This document shows, one piece after another, positions 43,175-52,153 of a DNA stretch of 64,000 nucleotides. A program made the position numbers and the translations under genes. The DNA comes from Bradyrhizobium campsiandrae (GTDB taxonomy: Bacteria; Pseudomonadota; Alphaproteobacteria; Rhizobiales; Xanthobacteraceae): the NCBI RefSeq assembly GCF_014529705.1, contig NZ_JAANIH010000007.1, positions 124,001 to 188,000 on the forward strand, given 5' to 3'. A model generated the notes under the pieces. The model was not told where the DNA came from and searched no databases. It saw only the letters and a program-made list of their open reading frames with translations. How positions within the stretch are numbered: the first letter of the stretch is position 1; each line of letters starts with the position of its first letter.

Positions 43175-43267
43175 ATGAGATCGCATCGGGAAGCCCGGAT
43201 CGCCGGGCTCAGTCTGGCGGCCGTATATGCCGTCTGCCTGGTGCTCACCGCCATCAGCATGAGCTGA
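43175..43267 (+). CDS. Possible 30-residue membrane protein
   Basis: ATG at 43175 preceded by CGGAG nine bases upstream, stop at 43267. The product begins MRSHREARIAG and continues as one hydrophobic helix (LSLAAVYAVCLVLTAISMS). The positive N-terminus and single helix are typical of small inner-membrane proteins. It lies in the otherwise empty gap before the histidine kinase gene. With only 30 codons it could be chance. Confidence 0.4.
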   Translation: MRSHREARIAGLSLAAVYAVCLVLTAISMS

Positions 43268-43424
43268 CGCGACGTATCCGCACTGGCGTCGGCGACTGCG
43301 CCGCAAAAATCCCGATCTGGCCCGCTCGCCCGATGCGAAAATCGTGGCGCCGTGCAATTCCTGCCCGTATGGTTCTGCAAAACCATAATCCGGCGCCCAG
43401 GCGCTGGAACCGGGATGCCCGCGT

Positions 43425-44933
43425 TTGTCAAAGCTCTCCCTGCCGGTCCGGCTCGCTCTCCTGGTCACGGGAACGATGTTGCCGCTGATCGTGTTCGCGG
43501 TTGGCATCGCTTTCTACAATTACAAGCAGGCCCGCAGCGATGCGACCCGGCGTGTGCTGGAGAATGTGCGCAGCATGCGCCTCGTGCTGGATTCCGAGGT
43601 GCAGCGGATGACCGGCGGCCTGCAGGTGCTGGCGCTGACGAATTCGCTGCGCAACGACGACTTCGTCAGTTTTCGCCGCATCGCGCTCGGCTTTCTCGAG
43701 CAATACGGCAGAGGCGGTCTGTTGCTGATCTCCGACAGCAAGGGCCGGATCCTGTTTTCCTCCGCGACAGAGGATATTGCGAGCCTGCCGCCGCGCGGCA
43801 ACATGGCGATTGTCGACAAGATATTCGCGGCCAAGGCGCCGCAATATTCCGACCTGTTTCAGGGCGTCTATAACCGTCGGCAGGTTCTCACCGTCGAGGT
43901 TCCAGTCTTTCGCGACGGCGCCGTGGTCTATGACCTCTGCTTTAGCCCGCCGGTCGGCATCTTCCAGGACCTCGTCGAGAAGCAACGGCCGGACAATGAA
44001 TGGACGGTTTCGCTGCTCGATGCCACGGGCACCGTGTTCGCGCGCGTGCCCAATCCGGACGAAACCTTCGGCAAGCGCGCCTCGCCCTCGCTCTACACGG
44101 AAATGTTTCGCAGCGACGAGGCTGCGCTTTCGTCGGTCTCGCTCGACGGCGTTCCCCTCGCATCCGCCTATATGCGATCGCATCTGACCGGCTGGACGGT
44201 CGCCGCCGGCGTTCCGGAAAGCTCGCTGATCGCCCCGCTCTGGCGCAACGTCGCGGTCACCAGCCTGATCGGCGGCGTGCTGCTGCTGATCGGCCTGACT
44301 TTTGCGGTTCGGATGGCCACCACGATTGCGCGCGGCGAGATGCTGCATAGTCTTTTGATCGAGGAGCTCAATCACCGCGTCAAAAACACGCTGGCGCTGA
44401 TGCAAGCGATCGCAGTGCAGACCTTTCGCAGCGCCAGCCGCGACGAGCGGAGCAAGTTCGAGGGACGGCTCGGCGCACTCGCAGAAGCGCACAATCTGCT
44501 CAGCCAGGAGAAGTGGGCGGGCTCGGAGCTCAGGGACGTGATCGCGCGCGCGCTCCGCCCCTTCCTGCTTGCAAATCCCGATCGCATCCAGATGACCGGG
44601 CCCGCGGTGCCGCTGTCGCCGCGGCTTGCGGTCGTGCTGTCGATGATCGTGCACGAGATCGCGACCAACGCGGCGAAATACGGCGCGCTGTCCAACGAGT
44701 CCGGCCGGGTGACGCTGGAATGGGATGTCATCGCCGACACGCCGAAGCCGCGGCTCCGGCTGATCTGGACCGAGATCGGCGGCCCGCTGGTGACGGCACC
44801 GGTTCAGCGCGGCTTCGGCTCGCGCCTGATCGAACGCAGCGCGCGTGATCAGCTCGGCGGCGAAGCCACGGTGGACTTCCTGCCAAAGGGTGTGGTCTGC
44901 ACGGTGACCTGCGCACTCGACGAAACGCGGTGA
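43425..44933 (+). CDS. Sensor histidine kinase, HWE/HisKA_2 family
   Basis: 502 residues from a TTG at 43425; ATG choices lie further in and would cut the first membrane helix. Two membrane segments (about 9-29 and 275-297) enclose a periplasmic sensor domain of about 245 residues. The kinase part has ELNHRVKNTLALMQA (phosphorylated His), IVHEIATNAAKYGAL (N box) and RGFGSRLIERSA (G box), the signs of the HWE group common in Rhizobiales. No response regulator gene is adjacent. Confidence 0.88.
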   Translation: MSKLSLPVRLALLVTGTMLPLIVFAVGIAFYNYKQARSDATRRVLENVRSMRLVLDSEVQRMTGGLQVLALTNSLRNDDFVSFRRIALGFLEQYGRGGLLLISDSKGRILFSSATEDIASLPPRGNMAIVDKIFAAKAPQYSDLFQGVYNRRQVLTVEVPVFRDGAVVYDLCFSPPVGIFQDLVEKQRPDNEWTVSLLDATGTVFARVPNPDETFGKRASPSLYTEMFRSDEAALSSVSLDGVPLASAYMRSHLTGWTVAAGVPESSLIAPLWRNVAVTSLIGGVLLLIGLTFAVRMATTIARGEMLHSLLIEELNHRVKNTLALMQAIAVQTFRSASRDERSKFEGRLGALAEAHNLLSQEKWAGSELRDVIARALRPFLLANPDRIQMTGPAVPLSPRLAVVLSMIVHEIATNAAKYGALSNESGRVTLEWDVIADTPKPRLRLIWTEIGGPLVTAPVQRGFGSRLIERSARDQLGGEATVDFLPKGVVCTVTCALDETR

Positions 44934-45137
44934 ACGATCGATACCGGCGACAAAGCTCCCTCCATCTTTCGGGGCAAAGCTCTCGCAGCCCTTCACCTGT
45001 TCGTGCGCCTGCTACTGGTTCACATAAAATTGCTGGCGCCGCGCGACCGGCCAGGTGCGGATACGACGCAACGACGATAGAACGGTGCGATCCAACGGAT
45101 CATCGATCTGAACCAGCGATCGCAGGTGAATTTCAGC

Positions 45138-46229
45138 ATGAACACGCGGGATCGAAAATCGCCGATACATCGCGGCTGCAGCTGCTGCGATTTGCATTGG
45201 TCGCGACGCGGCTTTCTCGCAAGGCTAGGCGCAGTCGGCCTGACCTCGACCTTCGCGTCCACGGCGGCATTCGCACAAACCAGGCCGGCGCTGATTGACA
45301 CCCATCTTCACTTCTATCCGCCGGAATATCAAAAGCTCTGGCTAGGCTACGAGGACGCGCGCAAGCAGCCACACTTCCCCGGCCAGGTCGCATGGACCCG
45401 TGAGAAGCTGGTCGACGACATGGACAGCAACGGCGTCCGCACCGGCATCCTCTCGATCGCCTCCACCCCCGGCGTGTGGTTCGACCTTGGGGCAGCGGAA
45501 GCCGGCCGGCTCGCGCGGACCTGCAACGACTATGCAGCGGATATGATGCGCGACCACCCCGGCCGCTTCGGCCTGTTCGCGACCTTGTCGATGCTGGACA
45601 TCGATGCGACGCTGAAGGAAATAGAGTATGCGATCGACACGCTGAAGGCCGACGGGATCGGATTGCAGACGAGCTATGGCGACAAATGGCTCGGCAATGC
45701 CGCCTACAGGCCCGTGCTGGAAGAGCTCAATCGCCGCAAGGCGGTCGTCTATGTCCATCCGCTGGTCGCGAACTGTTGCAGCGCTCTCAGCGTCGGCACG
45801 TTTCCGGCGGTGATCGAAGTCCCGCACGACACCACGCGCACGGTGACAAGCCTGCTGCTCAGCGGCTCGTTTGCCCGCTATCGCGACATCAAATGGCTGT
45901 TCTCGCATGCCGGCGGCACGATCCCGATGATGGCCGGCCGGATCAATTCGTTCTACGGGGCGCGGCCCGACCTGAAGGAATTTGCGCCGGAGGGAATCGA
46001 AGGCGAGCTACGCCGGCTTCATTATGACACCGCGAATGCGACATTCGCGCCGTCCATGGCGGCGCTACTCAAACTCGTCCCGGCCTCGCAGATCACCTAC
46101 GGCACCGACTATCCGTATTTCGGCTTTGGCCAGTTCACACAAATGCAGAAGCTTGGCCTCTCGGCGGAAGATCTCGATGCCATCGGTCATGAGAACGCGA
46201 CGCGCCTGATTCCGCGGTTACGAGCCTAG
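45138..46229 (+). CDS. Tat-exported amidohydrolase (ACMSD-like)
   Basis: 363 residues from the ATG at 45138, which has AGGTGA at a good distance. The N-terminus has a cysteine cluster ([10 protein letters not shown]) followed by a twin-arginine signal [10 protein letters not shown] and a hydrophobic stretch ending FAQ. The TIM-barrel metal motifs are [23 protein letters not shown] and YGTDYPYFG. It belongs to the amidohydrolase_2 group that includes aminocarboxymuconate-semialdehyde decarboxylase. The substrate is unknown; location is the periplasm if Tat works. Confidence 0.85.
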   Translation: MNTRDRKSPIHRGCSCCDLHWSRRGFLARLGAVGLTSTFASTAAFAQTRPALIDTHLHFYPPEYQKLWLGYEDARKQPHFPGQVAWTREKLVDDMDSNGVRTGILSIASTPGVWFDLGAAEAGRLARTCNDYAADMMRDHPGRFGLFATLSMLDIDATLKEIEYAIDTLKADGIGLQTSYGDKWLGNAAYRPVLEELNRRKAVVYVHPLVANCCSALSVGTFPAVIEVPHDTTRTVTSLLLSGSFARYRDIKWLFSHAGGTIPMMAGRINSFYGARPDLKEFAPEGIEGELRRLHYDTANATFAPSMAALLKLVPASQITYGTDYPYFGFGQFTQMQKLGLSAEDLDAIGHENATRLIPRLRA

Positions 46230-46240
46230 TTGCGGATGAT

Positions 46241-46972
46241 CTAGCCGATCGTCTGCAGCGACGGAAACGTCTCCAGCAGCCAGATGCTCACATTGGAGAC
46301 CGCGCCGGTGAGGAAGCCGATGCCGGTGATGACCATCAACACGCCCATGGCGCGCTCGACATTGACGAGGTGCCCCTTCATGCGCGCGAACAGTGTCGAG
46401 AACTGCTCGATCATCAGGGCGGCGATCAGGAAGGGAATGCCGAGGCCCGCCGAATAGATGGCGAGCAGGCCCGCCCCCTTGGTGACCGTCGCTTCCGCCG
46501 CGGCGATCGACAGGATCGCGGCGAGGATCGGACCGATGCAGGGCGTCCAGCCGAACGCGAAGGCGAGCCCCATGATGTAGGCGCCCCAGAGTCCGACAGG
46601 CTTCGGGATCGGCAGCCGACCCTCGCGCATCAAGATGCCGATGCGCGTCAGTCCGAGGAAGTGCAGGCCCATCACGATGATGACGATGCCGGCGAGGATC
46701 GACAATTCCGCCGACCAGGTGCGGATCAGCCCGCCGATCAGCGAGGCGCTGGCGCCGAGCGCCACGAACACCGTGGAGAAGCCAAGCACGAACAGCAGCG
46801 CCGCCATCATGATCGCGCGCTTGGAGGCCGTGTCGGGCTCGCCGCTCTCGACATGCTCGATCGTGGCGCCCGTCAGGTAGATCAGATAAGGCGGAACCAG
46901 CGGCAGGACGCAGGGGGAGAGGAAACTGACGAGGCCGGCAATCAGCGCCGCCGGGATTGAAACATTTTGCAT
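46241..46972 (-). CDS. ccdA: Cytochrome c biogenesis protein CcdA
   Basis: 243 residues with six membrane segments. The two redox cysteines sit in FLSPCVLPLVPPYL near residue 21 and in GWTPCIGPILAAI near 140, as in CcdA. It moves reducing power from cytoplasmic thioredoxin to periplasmic thiol proteins needed for haem attachment. No other cytochrome c maturation gene is adjacent. It is convergent with the amidohydrolase gene. Confidence 0.93.
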   Translation of the reverse strand: MQNVSIPAALIAGLVSFLSPCVLPLVPPYLIYLTGATIEHVESGEPDTASKRAIMMAALLFVLGFSTVFVALGASASLIGGLIRTWSAELSILAGIVIIVMGLHFLGLTRIGILMREGRLPIPKPVGLWGAYIMGLAFAFGWTPCIGPILAAILSIAAAEATVTKGAGLLAIYSAGLGIPFLIAALMIEQFSTLFARMKGHLVNVERAMGVLMVITGIGFLTGAVSNVSIWLLETFPSLQTIG

Positions 46973-47178
46973 GATGCAATCGAAGCCATCTCAGGCTCCA
47001 TGCGGCGCGCGGAGACTGCGCGTGGACCGGAGCCAAACCGGCTCTGGTGTAGCCGATGGCTGAGAATGCGCAACAGAGGCGCGATCAAACCAGGGCTCCT
47101 CCCGATGCCGTCTGTGATCACAGATGCGGCACCGGGACGCGCACAAATCTCGCCAAAAAGCGAGATTCGGCGGCGCGG

Positions 47179-47445
47179 CTACTTCACCACGCGGAGCAGC
47201 GGACGCCGGGGCTGGTCCTGCGTCTGCTTGGAGGGGGACGGCGGCTCGCTGGCAGCGCTCCGCAGCATTTCGTCGCACAGCGCCTTGAGATCGGCACTGT
47301 CAATTCCTTTGAGCTTCATCCTGACATCGAGGATGACGATCGAGAGCAACTCGGCCGACTCGCGGCTGTTGCTCTCGTTGAGAACCTTGCGGCACTCTTC
47401 GAGTGTCTCGAGCACCGACTGCAACTGTTCTTCTGAATGCGACAC
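47179..47445 (-). CDS. Small helical hypothetical protein
   Basis: 88 residues from the GTG at 47445 (MSHSEEQLQSVLETLEECRK), which has GGAAAG upstream; an in-frame ATG at 47526 would add 27 residues of less regular sequence. The product is predicted helical, with NSRESAELLSIVILDVRMKL and a basic proline-rich tail. I do not recognise a family. It stands alone between ccdA and the LysR gene. Confidence 0.6.
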   Translation of the reverse strand: MSHSEEQLQSVLETLEECRKVLNESNSRESAELLSIVILDVRMKLKGIDSADLKALCDEMLRSAASEPPSPSKQTQDQPRRPLLRVVK

Positions 47446-47917
47446 CGGCGTTCTTTCCGTTAGTTCGGCCTGCGAGACGTGCTTGGAACAATCCCCTCGG
47501 CCCCCAAAGAGAAACGAGGATAGCACGGGGAATCCGCGCCTTCGAAGACGATTCCAATGTGTTTCTGCATCGAAGGCCCGGTTCCAGGCGGCATCGCCGC
47601 GCGGCGCAAATCGAAATGGTCATGGCTGAAACGCTTGAGCCGGCGCGACAGGTCCATCCCACGGGAGCGCGCGACATTTCGCACGCCGTGCTCCGGTCCA
47701 AATGGACCCGGCAATCCCGCAGCCGTTTTAGGGCTCACAACGGAACGCACGCCTACCCCTCTTCCGGGCAAAAAACTAACCCGATTCCCAACCCCAAGCA
47801 CACCCCAATACCACATCGGGCGCGGTAAGTATGACGTTCAAAACTCACCGATCCCCAACCCGTCGTGGTTGTGGTTTGCGTTAGATTCTGCCAGTTTAGC
47901 GGCCCGAAGGGACTTGT
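47446..47917. other. Intergenic region before the LysR gene
   Basis: No convincing gene. There is a 12-base palindrome CGCCGCGCGGCG (47595-47606) and an inverted repeat GGTCCA-AA-TGGACC (47695-47708). The last 150 bases are less GC-rich than the surroundings and probably hold the promoter of the LysR gene. GAAGGGA just before 47918 is its ribosome site. Confidence 0.5.
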
Positions 47918-48967
47918 ATGCACTCCTTGGCGGAAAGGGGCGTTCCGCTGGAGGAACGCCCAAAGACAAACATCAGCGGCCTCTCGGACTGGGATGCGGC
48001 CCGCATATTCCTGGAAGTCGTCCGCTGCGGAAGTTTCCGCTCGGCGGCCGAACGGCTGTCGCTGTCGATCAACGCCGTCCGCCGCCGAATCGATGACTTC
48101 GAGCGCCAGACCGGCACCACTCTGTTCACGCGCGACGTCCACGGCACCCATCTGACCGATGAAGGCGCGCTGGTGGTCTCCGCCGTCGAGCGCATGGAAG
48201 CGGCCGCCTTCGACGTGCTGCGCACCAGCGATTCGACGGCCAATGCCCTCACCGGCGAGGTTCGCGTCGCCGTCACCGAAGGACTGGGTACGTTCTGGCT
48301 CGCCCCGCGACTGGTCGAATTCCAGCAGGCCTATCCCAATATCCTGGTCGATCTGCACTGCGCGATGCGCTCGGCCGACGTCAGCAGGCACGAGGCCGAC
48401 GTCGCCATCCACCTGTCGCGGCCTTCGGCGCTCGACGTCAAGCTGGTGCGGCTCGGCCGCATGCACCTGATGTTCTGGGCCTCCAGGGGCTACGTCGAGA
48501 AACATGGCGCGCCGCGCTCGGCGACGGAATTGATCAAGCACCGCCTGGTGCTGCAATTCGCCGATCAGATCGCCGCCAAGGAAACCTTTGAGAGCTTCTT
48601 CCCGGGCGTCCCGGAACGTGACCTTCTGGTCATGAAGACCAACGTCTCGAGCGCCAATTACTGGGCGGTCGCCAATGGCGCCGGCATCGGCGTATTCCCG
48701 AGCTATGCCATCGCGCTTGGCGGGAAGTTGATTCCACTGGAGGTCGAGTTGAACCGACCGCTGGATATCTGGTTGTCCTACCATCCAGGTAGTGGCCGGA
48801 TTCCCCGCGTGCGGCACATGATTGACTGGCTGATCGAGGCTTTCAATCCGGCTCGCTTCCCGTGGTTTAAGGAAGAGTTCGTGCATCCGCATGAATTCAA
48901 GGACTCGTATATGGGCGAACCCCTGACCCAGCTCTTCGGGGGATTTTCAACCGAAGAACAAAGGTGA
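47918..48967 (+). CDS. LysR family transcriptional regulator
   Basis: 349 residues, longer than the usual 300. The helix-turn-helix reads DWDAARIFLEVVRCGSFRSAAERLSLSINAVRRRIDDFE in pieces over residues 27-65, preceded by a 25-residue tail. The effector domain (GEVRVAVTEGLGTFWLAPRL) ends near residue 300, and an extra C-terminal stretch (EEFVHPHEFKDSYMGEPL) follows. The HTH gene starts at its stop codon, so the two regulators are made together. Confidence 0.88.
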   Translation: MHSLAERGVPLEERPKTNISGLSDWDAARIFLEVVRCGSFRSAAERLSLSINAVRRRIDDFERQTGTTLFTRDVHGTHLTDEGALVVSAVERMEAAAFDVLRTSDSTANALTGEVRVAVTEGLGTFWLAPRLVEFQQAYPNILVDLHCAMRSADVSRHEADVAIHLSRPSALDVKLVRLGRMHLMFWASRGYVEKHGAPRSATELIKHRLVLQFADQIAAKETFESFFPGVPERDLLVMKTNVSSANYWAVANGAGIGVFPSYAIALGGKLIPLEVELNRPLDIWLSYHPGSGRIPRVRHMIDWLIEAFNPARFPWFKEEFVHPHEFKDSYMGEPLTQLFGGFSTEEQR

Positions 48968-49368
48968 AAACAGAGATGAAAGCAGCGGCGAAGAGAATGA
49001 AGCAGCGCAGTGCCGGCAAGCCGGACATTGAGCTTGGCAAGCGGATCCGTCTGCGGCGTGTCGAGATGAAGATCTCGCAGGCCGAGCTCGGCGAAAAGCT
49101 GGGCGTCAGCTTCCAGCAGGTCCAGAAATACGAGAAGGGCGTCAATCGCGTCGGCGCGGCTCGGCTTCAGCAGATCGCCTCCGCCCTCGACGTGCCCGTG
49201 ACCTTCTTCTATGACGGCGACAACAAGGCCCGCGAAGTCGAAAGCCTCCTGTTCCTGGACTCGGCTTTCAGCCTCCGCCTGCTGCGCGCCTACAGCAAGA
49301 TCAAGGACCAGACGGTGCAGCGTCAGCTCGTTTCGCTGATGGAATCGATCGCAGCGAACGAGAGCTGA
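48964..49368 (+). CDS. XRE-type helix-turn-helix regulator
   Basis: 134 residues from the GTG at 48964, which overlaps the LysR stop (GTGA), or 130 from the ATG at 48976. The HTH lies at about residues 22-78: GKRIRLRRVEMKISQAELGE, VSFQQVQKYEKGVNRVG, LQQIASALDVPVTFFYDG. The C-terminal 50 residues are helical (SLLFLDSAFSLRLLRAYSKI). Short proteins of this shape are frequent in Rhizobiales. An intrinsic terminator follows at 49497. Confidence 0.88.
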   Translation: MKTEMKAAAKRMKQRSAGKPDIELGKRIRLRRVEMKISQAELGEKLGVSFQQVQKYEKGVNRVGAARLQQIASALDVPVTFFYDGDNKAREVESLLFLDSAFSLRLLRAYSKIKDQTVQRQLVSLMESIAANES

Positions 49369-49496
49369 GCCGGTCGAGGCTCCGGCCTCCACGGCCGACG
49401 TTCAATCCGCCGCGTCACGGGGGCGCGGCCGGATTGCACGAACCCCGATGGATTCGGTTCTGGCCTGCGCGTGTCCGCGCACGGCCTTGGATTTTG

Positions 49497-49524
49497 GGGG
49501 CGGCCTGGCCGCCCCTATTTCTTT
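49497..49524 (+). terminator. Intrinsic terminator after the HTH gene
   Basis: GGGGCGG-CCTGG-CCGCCCC (49497-49515) followed by TATTTCTTT. It lies about 130 bases after the HTH stop codon. Confidence 0.65.
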
Positions 49525-49599
49525 GCATTTTGTCGGCGTCCGGCTGCCATCGATCGCAGTTTTTGCGAACCCGTCTCACCCCTGCTGCGACCCAATCGA

Positions 49600-49630
49600 G
49601 AGCCCCGGCGCAAAGCATGCGCCGGGGCTC
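49600..49630. repeat. Perfect 13-base inverted repeat
   Basis: GAGCCCCGGCGCA (49600-49612) and TGCGCCGGGGCTC (49618-49630) are exact complements around AAAGC. No T-tract follows on the plus strand. It could be a terminator-like RNA end, a protein site or part of a small RNA. Confidence 0.6.
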
Positions 49631-49774
49631 GATGTGCCGCGCTTAATGGGACCGCAACCCTGATGCCCTAGCTTGCCGCCGATTTCAGCGAATCGGCGCG
49701 TGCGGCATGGGCGGCGGGACGTGCCGATGCGAGCGCCCGTTGCGGGCCTCGTCCTGATGGGGAAGACCAGACAG

Positions 49775-51115
49775 ATGTCGAAACGCCATGCCGTGATCAT
49801 TGCCGTCGGCCTCCTTGCCAGCACCTCCGTGCTCGCGCAGACCGAGACCACGGGCCAGGCCGGCCCCAAGGCCGGCACCTCATCCGGCACGGTGCCGGCG
49901 GCCAACCCGGCGCACGCCGCCCCCAAAGCCGCGGCAGCACCAGCCTCGACCGCCGAGAGCCGCTCCGCCGCAGCGCTCGCCCTGACCCATGAGCCGACCT
50001 ATGACGAGGGCACCGCACAGCGGATCAAGGACGCGGCGCTGAGCTATTCGGACCTGGCGGTGCGCGGCGGCTGGCCGACAATCCCGGCGGACGCCAAGTT
50101 CGCACTCGGCGTTCAGGGCGCCAATGACGACCTTCTGCGCAAGCGGCTGATCCTCTCCGGCGACCTCGCCGCCGACAGAGCGAGCGGCGCGTTCGATCAG
50201 GATCTCGCCGACGCCGTGAAGCGCTTTCAGGCCCGCCACGGCCTTGCGCCCACGGGCACCATGACGCCGCGCACCCTCGCCGCGATGAACGTCTCGGTGC
50301 AGAAGCGCATCCGCCAGCTCGAGGCCTCGCTCGAGCGGCTCGAGAACAACAATTTCAGCTTCGGCCAGCGCTATGTCGTGGTCAACATTCCCGCCGCCTT
50401 CGCCGAGGCGGTCGAGAACGACGTCGTGGTACGGCGCTATCGCGTCATCGTCGGCAAGACCGAGAAGCCGTCGCCGACGCTGACGGCGCAGATCACCGGC
50501 GTCGTGCTCAACCCGACCTGGACGGTGCCCTCCTCGATCGCCAAGACCGAGATCTCCGCGCACATGCGCAAGGATCCGACCTATCTGTCGCGCATGCACA
50601 TGGAGGTGCTCGACGCCCACGACAATCCGATCGACCCGCATTCGGTCGACTGGTCGGGCACGCATACGCCGAACTTCACCGTGCGGCAGCAGAACGGCGC
50701 CTTCAATGCGCTTGGCGCGGTGAAGATCGACATGCCGAATTCCTATTCGGTCTACATGCACGACACCAACCAGCGCAATCTGTTCAGCGACGACTACCGC
50801 TTCGATTCCCACGGCTGCTCCCGCGTCGACAATGTGCGCGATCTTGCCGCCTGGCTGCTGAAGGACCAGCCGAAATGGACGCGCGCGGCGATCGACGCCG
50901 AAATCGCCACCGGGCAGCATCAGGAGGTCGCCATGGCCAGGAAAGTGCCGGTGGCGTGGATCTATCTCACCGCGTGGATGACCAAGGACCAGACCATCCA
51001 GTTCCGCAACGACGTCTATAACCAGGACGAGCAGCTGCTTGAAGCGACTGCCGAGGAGGCGGCCTTCTTCAGCAATGCCGGCAATCATCCGTTGACCGCG
51101 CATATGGCGCAGTAG
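49775..51115 (+). CDS. L,D-transpeptidase (YkuD domain) with peptidoglycan-binding domain
   Basis: 446 residues from the ATG at 49775, which is preceded by GGGGAAGA. A signal peptide (MSKRHAVIIAVGLLASTSVLA) leads to an Ala/Pro-rich linker, then a PG_binding_1 domain (AFDQDLADAVKRFQARHGL; GTMTPRTLAAMNVS). The YkuD domain follows, with the catalytic His/Cys motif SHGCSRVDNV near residue 350. It resembles YcbB/LdtD enzymes that make 3-3 cross-links in periplasmic peptidoglycan. Confidence 0.9.
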   Translation: MSKRHAVIIAVGLLASTSVLAQTETTGQAGPKAGTSSGTVPAANPAHAAPKAAAAPASTAESRSAAALALTHEPTYDEGTAQRIKDAALSYSDLAVRGGWPTIPADAKFALGVQGANDDLLRKRLILSGDLAADRASGAFDQDLADAVKRFQARHGLAPTGTMTPRTLAAMNVSVQKRIRQLEASLERLENNNFSFGQRYVVVNIPAAFAEAVENDVVVRRYRVIVGKTEKPSPTLTAQITGVVLNPTWTVPSSIAKTEISAHMRKDPTYLSRMHMEVLDAHDNPIDPHSVDWSGTHTPNFTVRQQNGAFNALGAVKIDMPNSYSVYMHDTNQRNLFSDDYRFDSHGCSRVDNVRDLAAWLLKDQPKWTRAAIDAEIATGQHQEVAMARKVPVAWIYLTAWMTKDQTIQFRNDVYNQDEQLLEATAEEAAFFSNAGNHPLTAHMAQ

Positions 51116-51224
51116 GCATGCAATCGCGGCACGGACGGTTGCAGAGTCGCCTCCCCTGCCGCGGTTGACCCGGGCCTCGGACTGACATCACATTGCGCCT
51201 CGCCAGATGACAAGCGAGCGCGCG

Positions 51225-52040
51225 ATGCCTGACCTGTCTCAAGAGACTCCCTACGCCGACGGCAAGATCCTCATGCAGGTCACTGACGACGTCGGCGTGA
51301 TCACCTTCAACAATCCCGACAAGCGCAATGCGATGTCGCTGGAAATGTGGGAGGGATTTGGCGAGGCATTGACCGTCTTGCGCGACGACGAGGCCGTGCG
51401 CGTCGTGATCCTGCGCGGTGCCGGCGGCAAGGCCTTCGTCTCGGGCGCCGACATCAGCCAGTTCGAAAAGACCAGGCACAATGCCGCGGCGTCCGAAGAA
51501 TACGGCAAGCGCAGCGCTGCCCAGCGCGCGCTGCTCGCGGCCTACCCGAAGCCGACGATCGCCTGCATCGAGGGTTTTTGCCTCGGCGGCGGCATGCAGG
51601 TCGCCATGCTCGCCGATATCAGGCTCGCCGCGCAGGGCAGCCAGTTCGGCATTCCGGCGGCGAAGCTCGGCATCGCCTATGGCTATGACGGACTGAAGCA
51701 TCTCGTGTCGCTGGTCGGCCCGTCCTGGGCGCGGCTGTTGATGTACACGGGCATGCGCATCGACGCGGCGGAAGCGCTGCGCATCGGCCTCGTCGAGCGC
51801 GTGTTTCCGATCAACGAGCTGTGGGGCGAGACGATGGCGATCGCACAGACCATTTCCGAAAACGCGCCGCTCGCGATCAAGGCCGCCAAGATCACCATCG
51901 CAGAAGTGCTCAGGGACGAAAGTGCCCGCGACATGAACGCGATCAAGACGATCGGCACCGCCTGCATGGACAGCGCCGACTTCCGCGAGGGCCGGCAGGC
52001 CTTCATGGAGAAGCGCAAGCCGAAGTTTAGTGGAAAGTGA
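51225..52040 (+). CDS. Crotonase-fold protein lacking canonical catalytic glutamates
   Basis: 271 residues from the ATG at 51225 (an ATG at 51207 is possible). The oxyanion-hole parts GAGGKAFVSGADISQF and GFCLGGGMQVAMLADI are intact. At the two usual Glu positions it reads IPAAKLGIAYGYDGLK, so neither Glu is present; an Asp in GYDG could substitute. It may be an isomerase, hydrolase or decarboxylase rather than a hydratase. Confidence 0.82.
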   Translation: MPDLSQETPYADGKILMQVTDDVGVITFNNPDKRNAMSLEMWEGFGEALTVLRDDEAVRVVILRGAGGKAFVSGADISQFEKTRHNAAASEEYGKRSAAQRALLAAYPKPTIACIEGFCLGGGMQVAMLADIRLAAQGSQFGIPAAKLGIAYGYDGLKHLVSLVGPSWARLLMYTGMRIDAAEALRIGLVERVFPINELWGETMAIAQTISENAPLAIKAAKITIAEVLRDESARDMNAIKTIGTACMDSADFREGRQAFMEKRKPKFSGK

Positions 52041-52153
52041 CGGCCTGAAGCTGAACCTTCATTCACGAAGATTAAATTCCTCGCGTCCTTGCAGCGCGCT
52101 AGCAACCAATTGATCTGCTGCAAGTTCTCCCGCCACCAAAGAGGGAGATCGCG

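Larger units (their letters stand above)
49369..49774. other. Intergenic region with two strong hairpins
   Basis: About 400 bases with no convincing gene. It holds a terminator at 49497-49524 and a separate 13-base perfect hairpin at 49600-49630. Short open frames here have no good ribosome sites. A small RNA between the two hairpins is possible but unsupported. Confidence 0.45.

Noticed and set aside
43428-44996. 522-codon minus-strand open frame opposite the histidine kinase
   Set aside because: The plus strand has complete HWE kinase motifs; the minus product is low-complexity.
49369-49774. tRNA or 4.5S-like RNA in the gap before the transpeptidase gene
   Set aside because: I could not fit a cloverleaf or the conserved SRP RNA loop; only simple hairpins are seen.
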